Notes: generated from the letters alone by a model not told the origin. A DNA stretch of 24,781 nucleotides from Streptococcus mitis (GCA_001914195.1 MKYF01000024.1:1-24781), one strand, 5' to 3'; positions 14,714 to 21,027 are shown, counted from the first letter of the stretch. Numbers and translations are program-made.

Positions 14714-14887
14714 TTAACATTGTTCTCCAGCGGTCACTTCTTTATAAACTAACTGCCCATCTTGAGCTTTTAGCTTAATACTGCCATGTTCTGGAATTTC
14801 AATGTACTTTATTATACCATTTTTTGAGTATAAAACAAAGCCTTTCTCCATCATTTCTAATAATTTATTATCCTTGTTTTCAGTCAT
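14714..14887 (-). CDS. Small island protein, DUF3954-like
   Basis: A 57-residue protein beginning MTENKDNKLLEMMEKGF. Its core, IIKYIEIPEHGSIKLKAQDG, matches the recalled pattern of the DUF3954 small phage proteins (EIP-x-HG-x-I-x-L followed by DG). AAGGAG precedes the ATG by eight bases. It sits downstream of the replication genes. Function unknown. Confidence 0.6.
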   Translation of the reverse strand: MTENKDNKLLEMMEKGFVLYSKNGIIKYIEIPEHGSIKLKAQDGQLVYKEVTAGEQC

Positions 14888-15131
14888 GAATTTCTCCTTT
14901 ATTTCAAGTTATTATAATCTGAATATCCCTAGTCTATTGATTTAACTAGGTTTTTAAGGTTCGTGTTATAAAATACTACCCTTTTTGTGTACCCAATAGT
15001 TGTTTTTCGTCATTGATTAAATTACCATGCTTGATTAGTTTGGTCGAGGAAAGCATAGTAATTCTTTAAGAGGGCGATTTCTCACCCCAGGAAAAGTGTT
15101 TATTTTTGTTTAGGTTTGTAAGTCAATTACT
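14888..15131. other. Non-coding gap between the DnaC-type gene and the small gene
   Basis: No supported gene. On the minus strand a TATAAT at about 14913-14918 could be the -10 of the following small gene, with no good -35. CCTAGT/ACTAGG forms a short inverted repeat just upstream of it and could be an operator. Confidence 0.3.
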
Positions 15132-15983
15132 TCAGATCGACTGCTTTACCTTATTTTTTAACTGATTAATTGAGTATCGCTTATCCTTGATAGTAAACGA
15201 CTTGAAAAAGTTACCCTCTAGGCCAGTTCTGACACGGCTGGCCACTCGTTCACTATACAAGCTAGCAATCTCTGAGCTACTTAGATTTGTAGTAATAATG
15301 GTTTTATCGCGATTGCTGAGAATATCAAAAATAAACTCTTCTTCCCAAACTGATTTACCTTTACTACTAGCATTGTCTGACTTTATTCCTAAATCATCAA
15401 GCACCAGATAATCAACCTCTTTCAGCATTCTTGAGTAGTGCCCCTCTAGGCTAGTAGGAGAGTTAAAGCTCTCTCTAACTCGTCTAAGGATTTCAGTTAG
15501 ATTGACAAATAGCACGCTCTTAGGCTCTCCTTTGGCCTTGTAGCCCTCGTTTATAGCCTTAGCAATAGCAACGCTTAAATGACTTTTTCCTATGCCTGTA
15601 GAGCCTGTAAATAAGGTATTCCCTGTCATACCATCTAGGTATTTATCTACCTGCTCCTTAGCAAATGCTAATAGTTGCTTTTCCTCGGCTGTTTCAGCTA
15701 TGAAATTCTCAAAGCTAGCCTCTTTTAGCTCCTTAGGTATTGTACTGTCACGCATAAGGACATTATAGGTTTTTAGATAGATTTCAGCATTTAGGCTATT
15801 ATTAACTCCCTCTTGCTCTTGCCTATCTATTTGCTCCTGACAACATTCAGGGCAAAACTCTTGTATGCTTCGTTCCTTGCTACCTCTTATCGGTGTTGAT
15901 ATTTGCCAAAAATTAACGTGGTGCACTTCACATACCTTTTCACTTATTTTTCTGTTGTTATATTGCTCGAATTTATTTTCCAT
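15132..15983 (-). CDS. DnaC-type helicase loader ATPase
   Basis: A 283-residue AAA+ ATPase. Walker A is GSTGIGKS (127-134), Walker B LVLDDLG (193-199), followed by a sensor TTN (ITTNLSSSEI) and the box VASRVRTG with the arginine finger. The N-terminal part has three cysteines (C18, and FCPECC at 43-48), probably a small zinc-binding module as in phage DnaC/DnaI proteins. It loads the host replicative helicase at the island origin. The ATG at 15983 is chosen because AGGAGGG precedes it. Eleven bases separate it from the DnaD-type gene, with which it forms a replication module. Confidence 0.9.
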   Translation of the reverse strand: MENKFEQYNNRKISEKVCEVHHVNFWQISTPIRGSKERSIQEFCPECCQEQIDRQEQEGVNNSLNAEIYLKTYNVLMRDSTIPKELKEASFENFIAETAEEKQLLAFAKEQVDKYLDGMTGNTLFTGSTGIGKSHLSVAIAKAINEGYKAKGEPKSVLFVNLTEILRRVRESFNSPTSLEGHYSRMLKEVDYLVLDDLGIKSDNASSKGKSVWEEEFIFDILSNRDKTIITTNLSSSEIASLYSERVASRVRTGLEGNFFKSFTIKDKRYSINQLKNKVKQSI

Positions 15984-15994
15984 GGTTAACCCTC

Positions 15995-16780
15995 CTAAAA
16001 TGGATTTTCTTCTGTTCGTGTTTTCAGCCATTCTTCACGGCTAATAGGTCCTGCTTGTTTAGGTGACTGTTTCAGCTTTTGCCTTTGTTCTTCATGCTGC
16101 TTAACTTGCTCTACTGTTTTAAGTCCCAACCCTTGCCAATTTGAAAGAATTGACCTGGTATATCTAATTGACTTACCAGCGTTTAGGATAGTTACATCAA
16201 GAGCATAGATAACTAACTCTTTACCATGGATTTCTAGCAAGTCTCTCACTTCTTCCATCATTGTTCCATTGACTGACATTTGACCAAAAGCAGACTTTAA
16301 TTTTTCAAAGATTGGATTTTCATGCTCGTCCTCGTCATTCTGACCTGACCTAGATTGACTTAGATTATCTTGACTTGACTTATATTGACTTATATTGGGG
16401 AACCCATTGGTTTCCGTTTGGTTTCCACTTTGGAACCCATTGGGCTCCACTTCATAAAAACCTTGGCTTTTAAAGGTTTCTAGTAACTCATGATAGACAC
16501 TTTTTTTATATCTATCTTTCTTGATAGTATTCTGCTCATGAAAATCCACAATAAAATAAACCATTTCATCATTAAGCGGCCTGATAAAATCTTTGACTAT
16601 CAAAAGTCCTAGGCTATCCTCACTAACCCCTATCATTCTAACAACAGGGAAAGCCTCTACTACTCCATCATCATCTGAGTTTTGAATTAAATGAAAATAT
16701 AGAGCCTGTGCCTCTAACGGTAGCCTCAAAAATCTCTGAGTCTGTGTTACTGTTTTACTTATCATTCTACGATTTCCCAT
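15995..16780 (-). CDS. Phage-type replication initiator with DnaD domain
   Basis: A 261-residue protein. The N-terminal about 100 residues (TQTQRFLRLPLEAQALYFHL, FIRPLNDEMVYFIVDFHEQN) look like the winged-helix domain of phage replication proteins. A polar Ser/Gln/Asn linker follows (about 115-150, SQDNLSQSRSGQND). The C-terminal part (about 155-230; EEVRDLLEIHGKELVIYALD, IRYTRSILSNWQ) is a DnaD/DnaB-type domain ending in the typical YxxxILxxW. It most likely binds the island origin, which may lie in its own linker region as in other phages. It overlaps the upstream gene by 19 bases. Confidence 0.85.
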   Translation of the reverse strand: MGNRRMISKTVTQTQRFLRLPLEAQALYFHLIQNSDDDGVVEAFPVVRMIGVSEDSLGLLIVKDFIRPLNDEMVYFIVDFHEQNTIKKDRYKKSVYHELLETFKSQGFYEVEPNGFQSGNQTETNGFPNISQYKSSQDNLSQSRSGQNDEDEHENPIFEKLKSAFGQMSVNGTMMEEVRDLLEIHGKELVIYALDVTILNAGKSIRYTRSILSNWQGLGLKTVEQVKQHEEQRQKLKQSPKQAGPISREEWLKTRTEENPF

Positions 16781-16977
16781 TTTACCCCCTTTTCTGCAAG
16801 CACTGCTTTTTCCAAAGTCTCGATATGTTTGAAAATACTAGATAGCTCCGCCCCTATCTCCTCACCGTCAATCAATACTTGACCCAAACGCTCATTACCA
16901 TCACGGACAAGCTCTAAAATATTGAATTTTGCTACTAATGCATTATCATGATTTTTAATAAACTCTACTAGCTTCAT
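16762..16977 (-). CDS. Small island protein of unknown function
   Basis: A 71-residue acidic protein (MKLVEFIKNHDNALVAKFN, ... EIGAELSSIFKHIETLEKAV) with an amphipathic C-terminal helix. The ATG at 16977 follows GGAGGTAAAGCAG; the in-frame TTG further upstream is part of the ribosome-site region and is not the start. It overlaps the DnaD-type gene. The 20 bases around its ribosome site are identical to those before the gene at 17331. Function unknown. Confidence 0.65.
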   Translation of the reverse strand: MKLVEFIKNHDNALVAKFNILELVRDGNERLGQVLIDGEEIGAELSSIFKHIETLEKAVLAEKGVKWEIVE

Positions 16978-16981
16978 CTGC

Positions 16982-17001
16982 TTTACCTCCAAATTGTTCT
17001 A
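16982..17001 (-). repeat. 20-bp duplicated ribosome-site segment, copy 1
   Basis: Identical to 17498-17517. Read leftward it is TAGAACAATTTGGAGGTAAA and contains the ribosome site of the 71-residue gene. Confidence 0.85.
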
Positions 17002-17045
17002 CTACTTGATTAGTTTTAATACTCTCTTGTGATTATCTGTTAAAC

Positions 17046-17261
17046 TCATTCAATGCCTCTCCATACATTGACCCCTGTGAGCTGAATATAGCGCCCGTAG
17101 CAAGGGTTTAAATCCTCGCTAGGTGTTTCTATCGCCTGTTTGCTTTCTCGCTCAATTTGGGCGCTTTTTTTGCGGTCTCGGTAGTTTAGATAGATCAGCA
17201 AGCCAATCAATACCACGGAAAAGATAACCGCCTGTGTATTGGTTAAATCTAGCTCACTCAT
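17046..17261 (-). CDS. Small single-pass membrane protein, paralogue of the gene at 17944
   Basis: 71 residues: a short N-terminal head MSELDLTNTQAV, one membrane helix (about 12-28, IFSVVLIGLLIYLNY), a basic stop (RDRKKS) and a cytosolic tail ending in NPCYGRYIQLTG. The head (M-x-EL-x-LT-x-TQ) and the tail motif (CYGxYI) are shared with the 67-residue protein encoded at 17944-18147, so the two arose by duplication. The ATG overlaps the stop of the 38-codon frame upstream in ATGA. Function unknown; a small membrane protein could affect phage entry or host membrane, but this is speculation. Confidence 0.7.
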   Translation of the reverse strand: MSELDLTNTQAVIFSVVLIGLLIYLNYRDRKKSAQIERESKQAIETPSEDLNPCYGRYIQLTGVNVWRGIE

Positions 17262-17374
17262 TTCATTGCCTCCTCAAACTGCTCTATAAAATTACTTCTC
17301 CTATTCTCTCCTATGCACCCTTTTGGTATATCAATGGTTGCCAGTTTTTCGCATCTCCTCCATTCTACGCTCAT
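17258..17374 (-). CDS. Possible 38-residue peptide, coupled to the next gene
   Basis: The frame begins MSVEWRRCEKLATIDIPKGC and ends in an ATGA overlap with the membrane-protein gene; a GAGGAGG ribosome site for that gene lies in its last codons. It overlaps the end of the preceding gene by 43 bases and has only a weak ribosome site (AGAAAAG). The tight overlaps on both sides favour a real gene. Confidence 0.5.
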   Translation of the reverse strand: MSVEWRRCEKLATIDIPKGCIGENRRSNFIEQFEEAMK

Positions 17375-17492
17375 TTACTTTTCTAAAAAGTGCATATACT
17401 GGGTTATCGTCAGGGATAACATATCCAGCAATACTATCTCTTTTTGTCCCGTCTGCCATCGTATGAGTTACGGTATAATGTTCTTTTACCAT
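17331..17492 (-). CDS. Small island protein of unknown function
   Basis: 53 residues (MVKEHYTVTHTMADGTKRDS ... PDDNPVYALFRKVNERRMEE), polar, with a basic C-terminus. GGAGG precedes the ATG by eight bases and overlaps the stop region of the preceding gene. No family recognised. Confidence 0.6.
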   Translation of the reverse strand: MVKEHYTVTHTMADGTKRDSIAGYVIPDDNPVYALFRKVNERRMEEMRKTGNH

Positions 17493-17497
17493 TCGCT

Positions 17498-17517
17498 TTT
17501 ACCTCCAAATTGTTCTA
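17498..17517 (-). repeat. 20-bp duplicated ribosome-site segment, copy 2
   Basis: Identical to 16982-17001. Here it forms the end of the 52-residue gene and the ribosome site of the 53-residue gene. Confidence 0.85.
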
Positions 17518-17657
17518 TGATTTAATTTTGTTACACGTTCGATCAATTCATCGCGCATGTTTCCTGGTACTTTATCACTGATAAATACCACATCTAAATT
17601 AGGTGAGTAATGGGCTCTACCTCTCCATCCATCACCATCAATAACAACCACTTTCAA
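17499..17657 (-). CDS. Small island protein with a TTG start
   Basis: 52 residues (MKVVVIDGDGWRGRAHYSPN ... VPGNMRDELIERVTKLN). There is no ATG at the front, but TTG lies six bases after a perfect AGGAGG, and the beta-strand-like KVVVIDGDG opening looks natural. The ribosome site overlaps the stop codon of the HTH gene upstream. No family recognised. Confidence 0.6.
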   Translation of the reverse strand: MKVVVIDGDGWRGRAHYSPNLDVVFISDKVPGNMRDELIERVTKLNHRTIWR

Positions 17658-17667
17658 AATAGACCTC

Positions 17668-17934
17668 CTAGCGTACAGTAAGAAAGTTAATCACATCAGA
17701 AACCTTAAAATAAAGTTTCTTGCTGCTTTCAAAAGGGGATTGATACGATACAAGCCCAATATCTATCCAATTTTTTAATGTTGTTCCAGAAATATCTAGC
17801 TCATCTTTGAGTTCCTTAGCAGTGATTAAACCTGTTTTCTTTTGTAACTTCTTCTCTAGCTCCAGCTTTTGTTGTGCTAGTCTATCAACTCTATCTAATA
17901 AGCCCTGTTCAAATTCAACTGAAAATGTCGCCAT
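17668..17934 (-). CDS. Small MerR/excisionase-like DNA-binding protein
   Basis: 88 residues: an N-terminal coiled-coil-like helix (LLDRVDRLAQQKLELEKKLQ) and a C-terminal winged-helix of the MerR/Xis type (LITAKELKDELDISGTTLKN, then GLVSYQSPF, then VSDVINFL). This is the pattern of small phage DNA-binding proteins that act as excisionases or accessory regulators. No separate excisionase is seen near the integrase, so this gene is a candidate for that role (inference). Confidence 0.65.
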   Translation of the reverse strand: MATFSVEFEQGLLDRVDRLAQQKLELEKKLQKKTGLITAKELKDELDISGTTLKNWIDIGLVSYQSPFESSKKLYFKVSDVINFLTVR

Positions 17935-17943
17935 ACTCCCCTC

Positions 17944-18147
17944 CTAATTGTAATCCTTGTTTGAGAACGAAATATATGCCCCGTAACACTCTTTTAGATG
18001 ATCTTCAGTGTTTCCCTCCACTCTGTAAGTTTTTGGGGTAATATCAAGCTCTATATAACTCTCATAACGCAATAATAGAATTAGAATAAACAAGCATATA
18101 ATAATTAAGATAATACTTTGTGTTGGTGTTAGATTTAATTCATTCAT
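17944..18147 (-). CDS. Small single-pass membrane protein, paralogue of the gene at 17046
   Basis: 67 residues: head MNELNLTPTQSI, one strongly hydrophobic helix (about 12-26, ILIIICLFILILLL), and a polar tail with ECYGAYISFS. It shares head and tail motifs with the protein encoded at 17046-17261, from which it differs in the middle. It overlaps the preceding gene by eight bases. Function unknown. Confidence 0.7.
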   Translation of the reverse strand: MNELNLTPTQSIILIIICLFILILLLRYESYIELDITPKTYRVEGNTEDHLKECYGAYISFSNKDYN

Positions 18148-18343
18148 TGCTAAACTCCTTGAAAAATCTATCTGATAATTCTGTATGTTCTAAAACAAGA
18201 TACTTTAGCCCATTGATTGCTACCGTTACAAGATCTGTTGTTTTGTCTTGATCAATATCAGTAATAGATATCTCTAAAGTACTAATTACACTTTCTAGCT
18301 CAGTACATAGCAATTCATAGCTACTTAAAATCTTATCGTTCAT
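18140..18343 (-). CDS. Small acidic island protein
   Basis: 67 residues, acidic and helical (MNDKILSSYELLCTELESVI ... DLVTVAINGLKYLVLEHTEL). The ATG at 18343 lies in the last codons of the preceding gene (11-base overlap), with GGAGG 12 bases upstream. No family recognised. Confidence 0.6.
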   Translation of the reverse strand: MNDKILSSYELLCTELESVISTLEISITDIDQDKTTDLVTVAINGLKYLVLEHTELSDRFFKEFSNE

Positions 18344-18605
18344 GTTGTGTAATAACCTCCAATTCTTTATCATCACAATTTATCAACTTACAAGCAATCT
18401 GGTCTATTTCTTGATATGCCTGATCTGCCATTTCAAAAATAACGCTAAATGCTTGTTTCATTTGATGGTGTAAAACTGTACTATCTGCTCCAGAATTATC
18501 AGCAAGTAATAACGCTTTACTTAGCTGTTGGATAATTTCAATATGTGGGAGTAACTTAGCTATTTTATTGCCTTGTTGCTTGATGTTTTGTTTACTCAAT
18601 GCCAT
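18333..18605 (-). CDS. Small helical island protein
   Basis: 90 residues, mostly helical (KIAKLLPHIEIIQQLSKALL, HHQMKQAFSVIFEMADQAYQ), no recognised motif. AAAGGAAAA precedes the ATG. It is the first gene of the run of overlapping small genes after the 31-bp repeat. Confidence 0.6.
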   Translation of the reverse strand: MALSKQNIKQQGNKIAKLLPHIEIIQQLSKALLLADNSGADSTVLHHQMKQAFSVIFEMADQAYQEIDQIACKLINCDDKELEVITQHER

Positions 18606-18684
18606 TTTTGATTTTTTCCTTTATTTTTGGTAGAATTAGAATAGTAATATTTGATAAGGTGAGAATTGTTTTTCTCTCCCTTAC

Positions 18685-18715
18685 TAAATACCTAACAAAA
18701 CCACGCGCCTTGCCT
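18685..18715 (+). repeat. 31-bp direct repeat, copy 1
   Basis: Identical to 19639-19669, in the same orientation (starts TAAATACCTAACAAAACC, ends GCGCCTTGCCT). Together the copies bracket the whole regulatory switch. Confidence 0.95.
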
Positions 18716-18741
18716 TTGCTTGAGTTTTGTTATTTTTCCTT

Positions 18742-18782
18742 AGCCGTGTACGTTGGTCTGGTCGCCTGTACATGGCTTTTTA
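18742..18782 (+). terminator. Hairpin between Cro-like gene and small-gene operon
   Basis: AGCCGTGTAC / GTACATGGCT (18742-18751, 18768-18777; one G-U) followed by TTTTTA on the plus strand. No plus-strand gene precedes it, so it may be an antisense terminator or, read leftward, an attenuator in the operon leader. Confidence 0.5.
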
Positions 18783-18788
18783 CTTACT

Positions 18789-18977
18789 TTAAATTTCTTC
18801 TACTAGCCAAGTCATCACGCTCTCATAGATACGCTTAGGGGCATCATAGTTTCCATTCTCAACTTTTGTCAGAGTTTGAGATTTAATACCCAACTGCTCC
18901 GACACTGCTTTTTTGGTTAGCTGTAATCTTGCACGCTTGATACGTACTTTTTCAGCAAGTGATAAAGTAATCAACAT
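18789..18977 (-). CDS. Cro-like XRE regulator
   Basis: A 62-residue single-domain helix-turn-helix protein of the XRE type (KRARLQLTKKAVSEQLGIKS, TLTKVENGNYDAP). The ATG at 18977 is used because AAGGAGG lies eight bases upstream, with the -10 of the leftward promoter about 55 bp before it. It is transcribed divergently from the larger repressor across a shared operator region, the normal Cro position, and is the first gene of the leftward transcript. Confidence 0.82.
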   Translation of the reverse strand: MLITLSLAEKVRIKRARLQLTKKAVSEQLGIKSQTLTKVENGNYDAPKRIYESVMTWLVEEI

Positions 18978-18994
18978 TAGTTCCACCTCCTTTT

Positions 18995-19010
18995 TCTCCA
19001 TTTTTGGAGA
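18995..19010. promoter_or_regulatory. Operator 1 of the island switch
   Basis: TCTCCATTTTTGGAGA, a perfect palindrome and the most symmetrical of three related sites. It lies between the leftward start point and the Cro-like gene. Confidence 0.75.
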
Positions 19011-19029
19011 ATTTTTATTTTACAATGTC

Positions 19030-19058
19030 ATTTTATCTCCTTTTTTGGCATATGTCAA
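19030..19058 (-). promoter_or_regulatory. Leftward early promoter with operator 2 in its spacer
   Basis: Minus strand: -35 TTGACA (19058-19053), 17-bp spacer, -10 TAAAAT (19035-19030). Operator 2 (TCTCCTTTTTTGGCAT, 19036-19051) fills the spacer, so repressor binding would block the polymerase directly. Confidence 0.8.
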
Positions 19059-19075
19059 CAAAAAAATACTTTTTT

Positions 19076-19104
19076 TCTCCATTTTTGGCATTTTGTGTTA
19101 TAAT
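19076..19104 (+). promoter_or_regulatory. Rightward repressor promoter with operator 3
   Basis: Extended -10 TGTTATAAT (hexamer 19099-19104). Operator 3 (TCTCCATTTTTGGCAT, 19076-19091) covers the -35 position, which is otherwise poor. This suggests autoregulation of the repressor. Confidence 0.75.
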
Positions 19105-19126
19105 TTCTTTAGAAAGGACATATAAG

Positions 19127-19618
19127 ATGAATAGAATTAAGCAATTACGAAAAGAAAACAATCTTACTCAAAGAGAACTTGCTGATGAAACTAAAATTCC
19201 TTATAGAACCATACAACGTTGGGAGAATGGGGAAACTGATATAAAATCCGATGCCGCTCAGGTACTTGCTGACTATTTTGGAGTATCAATTCCTCACTTA
19301 CTAGGTTATAGCGATATTATAAACGATGCAGATAGCGATATTAAAGCAATGGCATACACACATCTATTAACTTTTGTAGATGAAAAACAAATCAAAGAAT
19401 TTGAAAAAGAGTTCATTCGAACAAACGATAATAGCGATACTTTTGGTGATATAGCTAGTGGTGAAAAGGCGTTAGAAAAATACTATCAAGCAATATGCTC
19501 CTTAGTCCCTCCTTACAGGGATATATTATCTAGGTATGCCTTTTTGTCACTAGATGAAAAAAAATCAGTCTATAATATTATCGTTGGTTTAACTAACAAC
19601 ACATCAAAAGAAAAATAA
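19127..19618 (+). CDS. CI-like XRE-family repressor of the island
   Basis: 163 residues. The N-terminal XRE domain (about 1-62) has NRIKQLRKENNLTQRELADE, IPYRTIQRWENGETD and YFGVSIPHLLGYS. The C-terminal half (about 70-163) is acidic and helical and has no recognisable RecA-cleavage (Ala-Gly plus Ser/Lys) peptidase domain; as in other satellites, derepression may need a helper-phage protein rather than SOS cleavage (inference). The ATG at 19127 follows AGAAAGGA; an upstream in-frame extension through the operators is not coding. It is divergent from the Cro-like gene and upstream of the integrase gene. Confidence 0.87.
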   Translation: MNRIKQLRKENNLTQRELADETKIPYRTIQRWENGETDIKSDAAQVLADYFGVSIPHLLGYSDIINDADSDIKAMAYTHLLTFVDEKQIKEFEKEFIRTNDNSDTFGDIASGEKALEKYYQAICSLVPPYRDILSRYAFLSLDEKKSVYNIIVGLTNNTSKEK

Positions 19619-19638
19619 ATAACTATAAACTTCATGTA

Positions 19639-19669
19639 TAAATACCTAACAAAACCACGCGCCTTGCCT
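19639..19669 (+). repeat. 31-bp direct repeat, copy 2
   Basis: Identical to 18685-18715. This copy lies between the repressor stop and the integrase start, ending 26 bases before the latter. Confidence 0.95.
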
Positions 19670-19695
19670 GCTGATGGAAAGAAAGGTACAAATAC

Positions 19696-20859
19696 ATGAA
19701 TATCAAAGAGAAAATCAAAAAGAATGGCCAAAGAGTTTATTATGCTAGTGTTTATCTAGGCGTTGACCAACTAACGGGCAAAAAAGCCCGTACAACTGTT
19801 ACAGCAACCACTAAAAAGGGCGTTAAAGTAAAAGCGCGTGATGCGATCAATACTTTTGCTGCTAATGGCTATACAGTTAAAGACAAGCCGACAATTACAA
19901 CATACAATGAGCTTGTAAAAGTTTGGTGGGATAGTTACAAGAATACAGTTAAGCCAAATACTCGCCAATCCATGGAGGGGTTGGTTAGAGTGCATTTATT
20001 GCCTGTATTTGGCGATTACAAGCTATCTAAACTCACTACGCCTATTCTTCAACAGCAAGTAAACAAATGGGTTGACAAGGCAAATAAAGGCGAAAAAGGG
20101 GCATTTGCTAACTACTCCTTGCTCCATAACATGAATAAGCGTATTTTGAGATATGGCGTAGTTATCCAGGTAATACAATACAACCCAGCTAATGATGTCA
20201 TCGTTCCACGCAAACAGCAAAAAGAAAAGTCTACTGTAAAATACTTAGACAACAAAGAATTAAAACAGTTTCTTGATTATTTAGATTCACTGGATCAATC
20301 AAATTATGAAAACTTATTTGATGTTGTCCTATATAAAACTTTATTGGCCACTGGTTGCCGTATTAGTGAGGCTCTGGCCCTTGAATGGTCTGATATTGAC
20401 CTAGAAAACGGTGTTATCAGTATCAATAAGACACTAAACCGCTATCAAGAAATAAATTCGCCAAAATCAAGTGCTGGCTATCGAGATATACCAATAGACA
20501 AAGCCACCTTGCTTTTACTAAAACAATACAAGAATCGTCAACAAATTCAGTCTTGGAAATTAGGTCGTACTGAAACGGTCGTATTCTCTGTATTTACAGA
20601 AAAATATGCTTATGCTTGCAACTTACGCAAACGCCTAAATAAGCATTTTGATGCTGCTGGAGTAACTAACGTATCATTTCATGGTTTCCGCCATACACAT
20701 ACTACTATGATGCTATACGCTCAAGCTAGCCCTAAAGATGTTCAGTACAGACTGGGACACTCTAATTTAATGATCACTGAAAATACTTACTGGCATACTA
20801 ACCAAGAGAATGCAAAAAAAGCCGTCTCAAATTATGAAACAGCTATCAGCAATTTATAA
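19696..20859 (+). CDS. int: Tyrosine integrase of the island
   Basis: 387 residues, full length. An N-terminal arm-binding domain (about 1-60; RVYYASVYLGVDQLTGKKAR), a core-binding SAM-like domain (about 65-170; TYNELVKVWWDSYKNTVKPN) and the catalytic domain, with Arg in ATGCRISEALAL, Lys in SPKSSAGYRDIPI, HGFRHTHTT, LGHSN and nucleophile Tyr365 in ENTYWH. All catalytic residues are present, so it should be active. It recombines the 15-bp core shared with the eno 3' end and lies at the island end next to eno, with its stop 154 bp from the right core. Confidence 0.95.
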   Translation: MNIKEKIKKNGQRVYYASVYLGVDQLTGKKARTTVTATTKKGVKVKARDAINTFAANGYTVKDKPTITTYNELVKVWWDSYKNTVKPNTRQSMEGLVRVHLLPVFGDYKLSKLTTPILQQQVNKWVDKANKGEKGAFANYSLLHNMNKRILRYGVVIQVIQYNPANDVIVPRKQQKEKSTVKYLDNKELKQFLDYLDSLDQSNYENLFDVVLYKTLLATGCRISEALALEWSDIDLENGVISINKTLNRYQEINSPKSSAGYRDIPIDKATLLLLKQYKNRQQIQSWKLGRTETVVFSVFTEKYAYACNLRKRLNKHFDAAGVTNVSFHGFRHTHTTMMLYAQASPKDVQYRLGHSNLMITENTYWHTNQENAKKAVSNYETAISNL

Positions 20860-21012
20860 AAAATAAGGGTGACCCATTTCCGGGCTACCCTCTTACTATA
20901 CAAAAAATTAGTAGGGGTAGTAAAATGGGTATTAAATTATAAAAAGCACTAAGGGAAAGCGCCCCAAAGTGCTTATTTCAAAGGCTTTATAGCCCCTCAT
21001 CTCATAAAGAGA
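20860..21012. other. Integrase-proximal att region
   Basis: Holds an interrupted hairpin after int (AGGGT-GA-CCC / GGG-CT-ACCCT, 20867-20891), inverted octamers ACCCATTT (20872-20879) and AAATGGGT (20923-20930) that could be integrase arm sites, and the terminator serving eno. No gene. Confidence 0.5.
20940..20974 (-). terminator. Island-borne terminator downstream of eno
   Basis: Read leftward: AAGCACT-TT-GGG / CCC-TT-AGTGCTT (arms 20968-20974 and 20944-20950, with an inner GGG/CCC) followed by TTTATAA. It lies inside the island, about 40 bp past the eno stop, and replaces the terminator separated by integration. Confidence 0.75.
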
Positions 21013-21027
21013 TTATTTTTTCAAGTT
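21013..21027. other. Right attachment site core within the eno 3' end
   Basis: The same 15-mer as 12988-13002; on the minus strand AACTTGAAAAAATAA encodes N-L-K-K-stop of enolase. Confidence 0.85.

Larger units (their letters stand above)
12988..21027. mobile_element. PICI-like satellite prophage integrated in the 3' end of eno
   Basis: About 8.0 kb between two 15-bp copies of the eno 3' end. Order from right to left: integrase, repressor, divergent Cro-like gene, then a leftward operon of very small genes, an HTH gene, DnaD-type replication protein, DnaC-type loader, DUF3954-like protein, an unknown 203-residue protein and a DUF722-like protein. Integrase plus CI/Cro switch plus replication genes, without terminase, portal, capsid, tail or lysis genes, is the layout of phage-inducible chromosomal islands, which are common in streptococci. 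Integration keeps eno intact because the core restores its last codons. Mobility depends on an unknown helper phage (inference). Confidence 0.85.

Noticed and set aside
15030..15110. A 26-codon minus-strand frame (MLSSTKLIKHGNLI...) after the DnaC-type gene
   Set aside because: No ribosome site and no conserved-looking features.
16998..17049. A 14-codon frame in ATGA overlap with the 71-residue membrane protein gene
   Set aside because: Too short to support; the overlap may be accidental.
12988..21027. A full-length prophage or an integrative conjugative element
   Set aside because: No terminase, portal, capsid, tail, lysis, relaxase or type IV secretion genes are present in the 8 kb.
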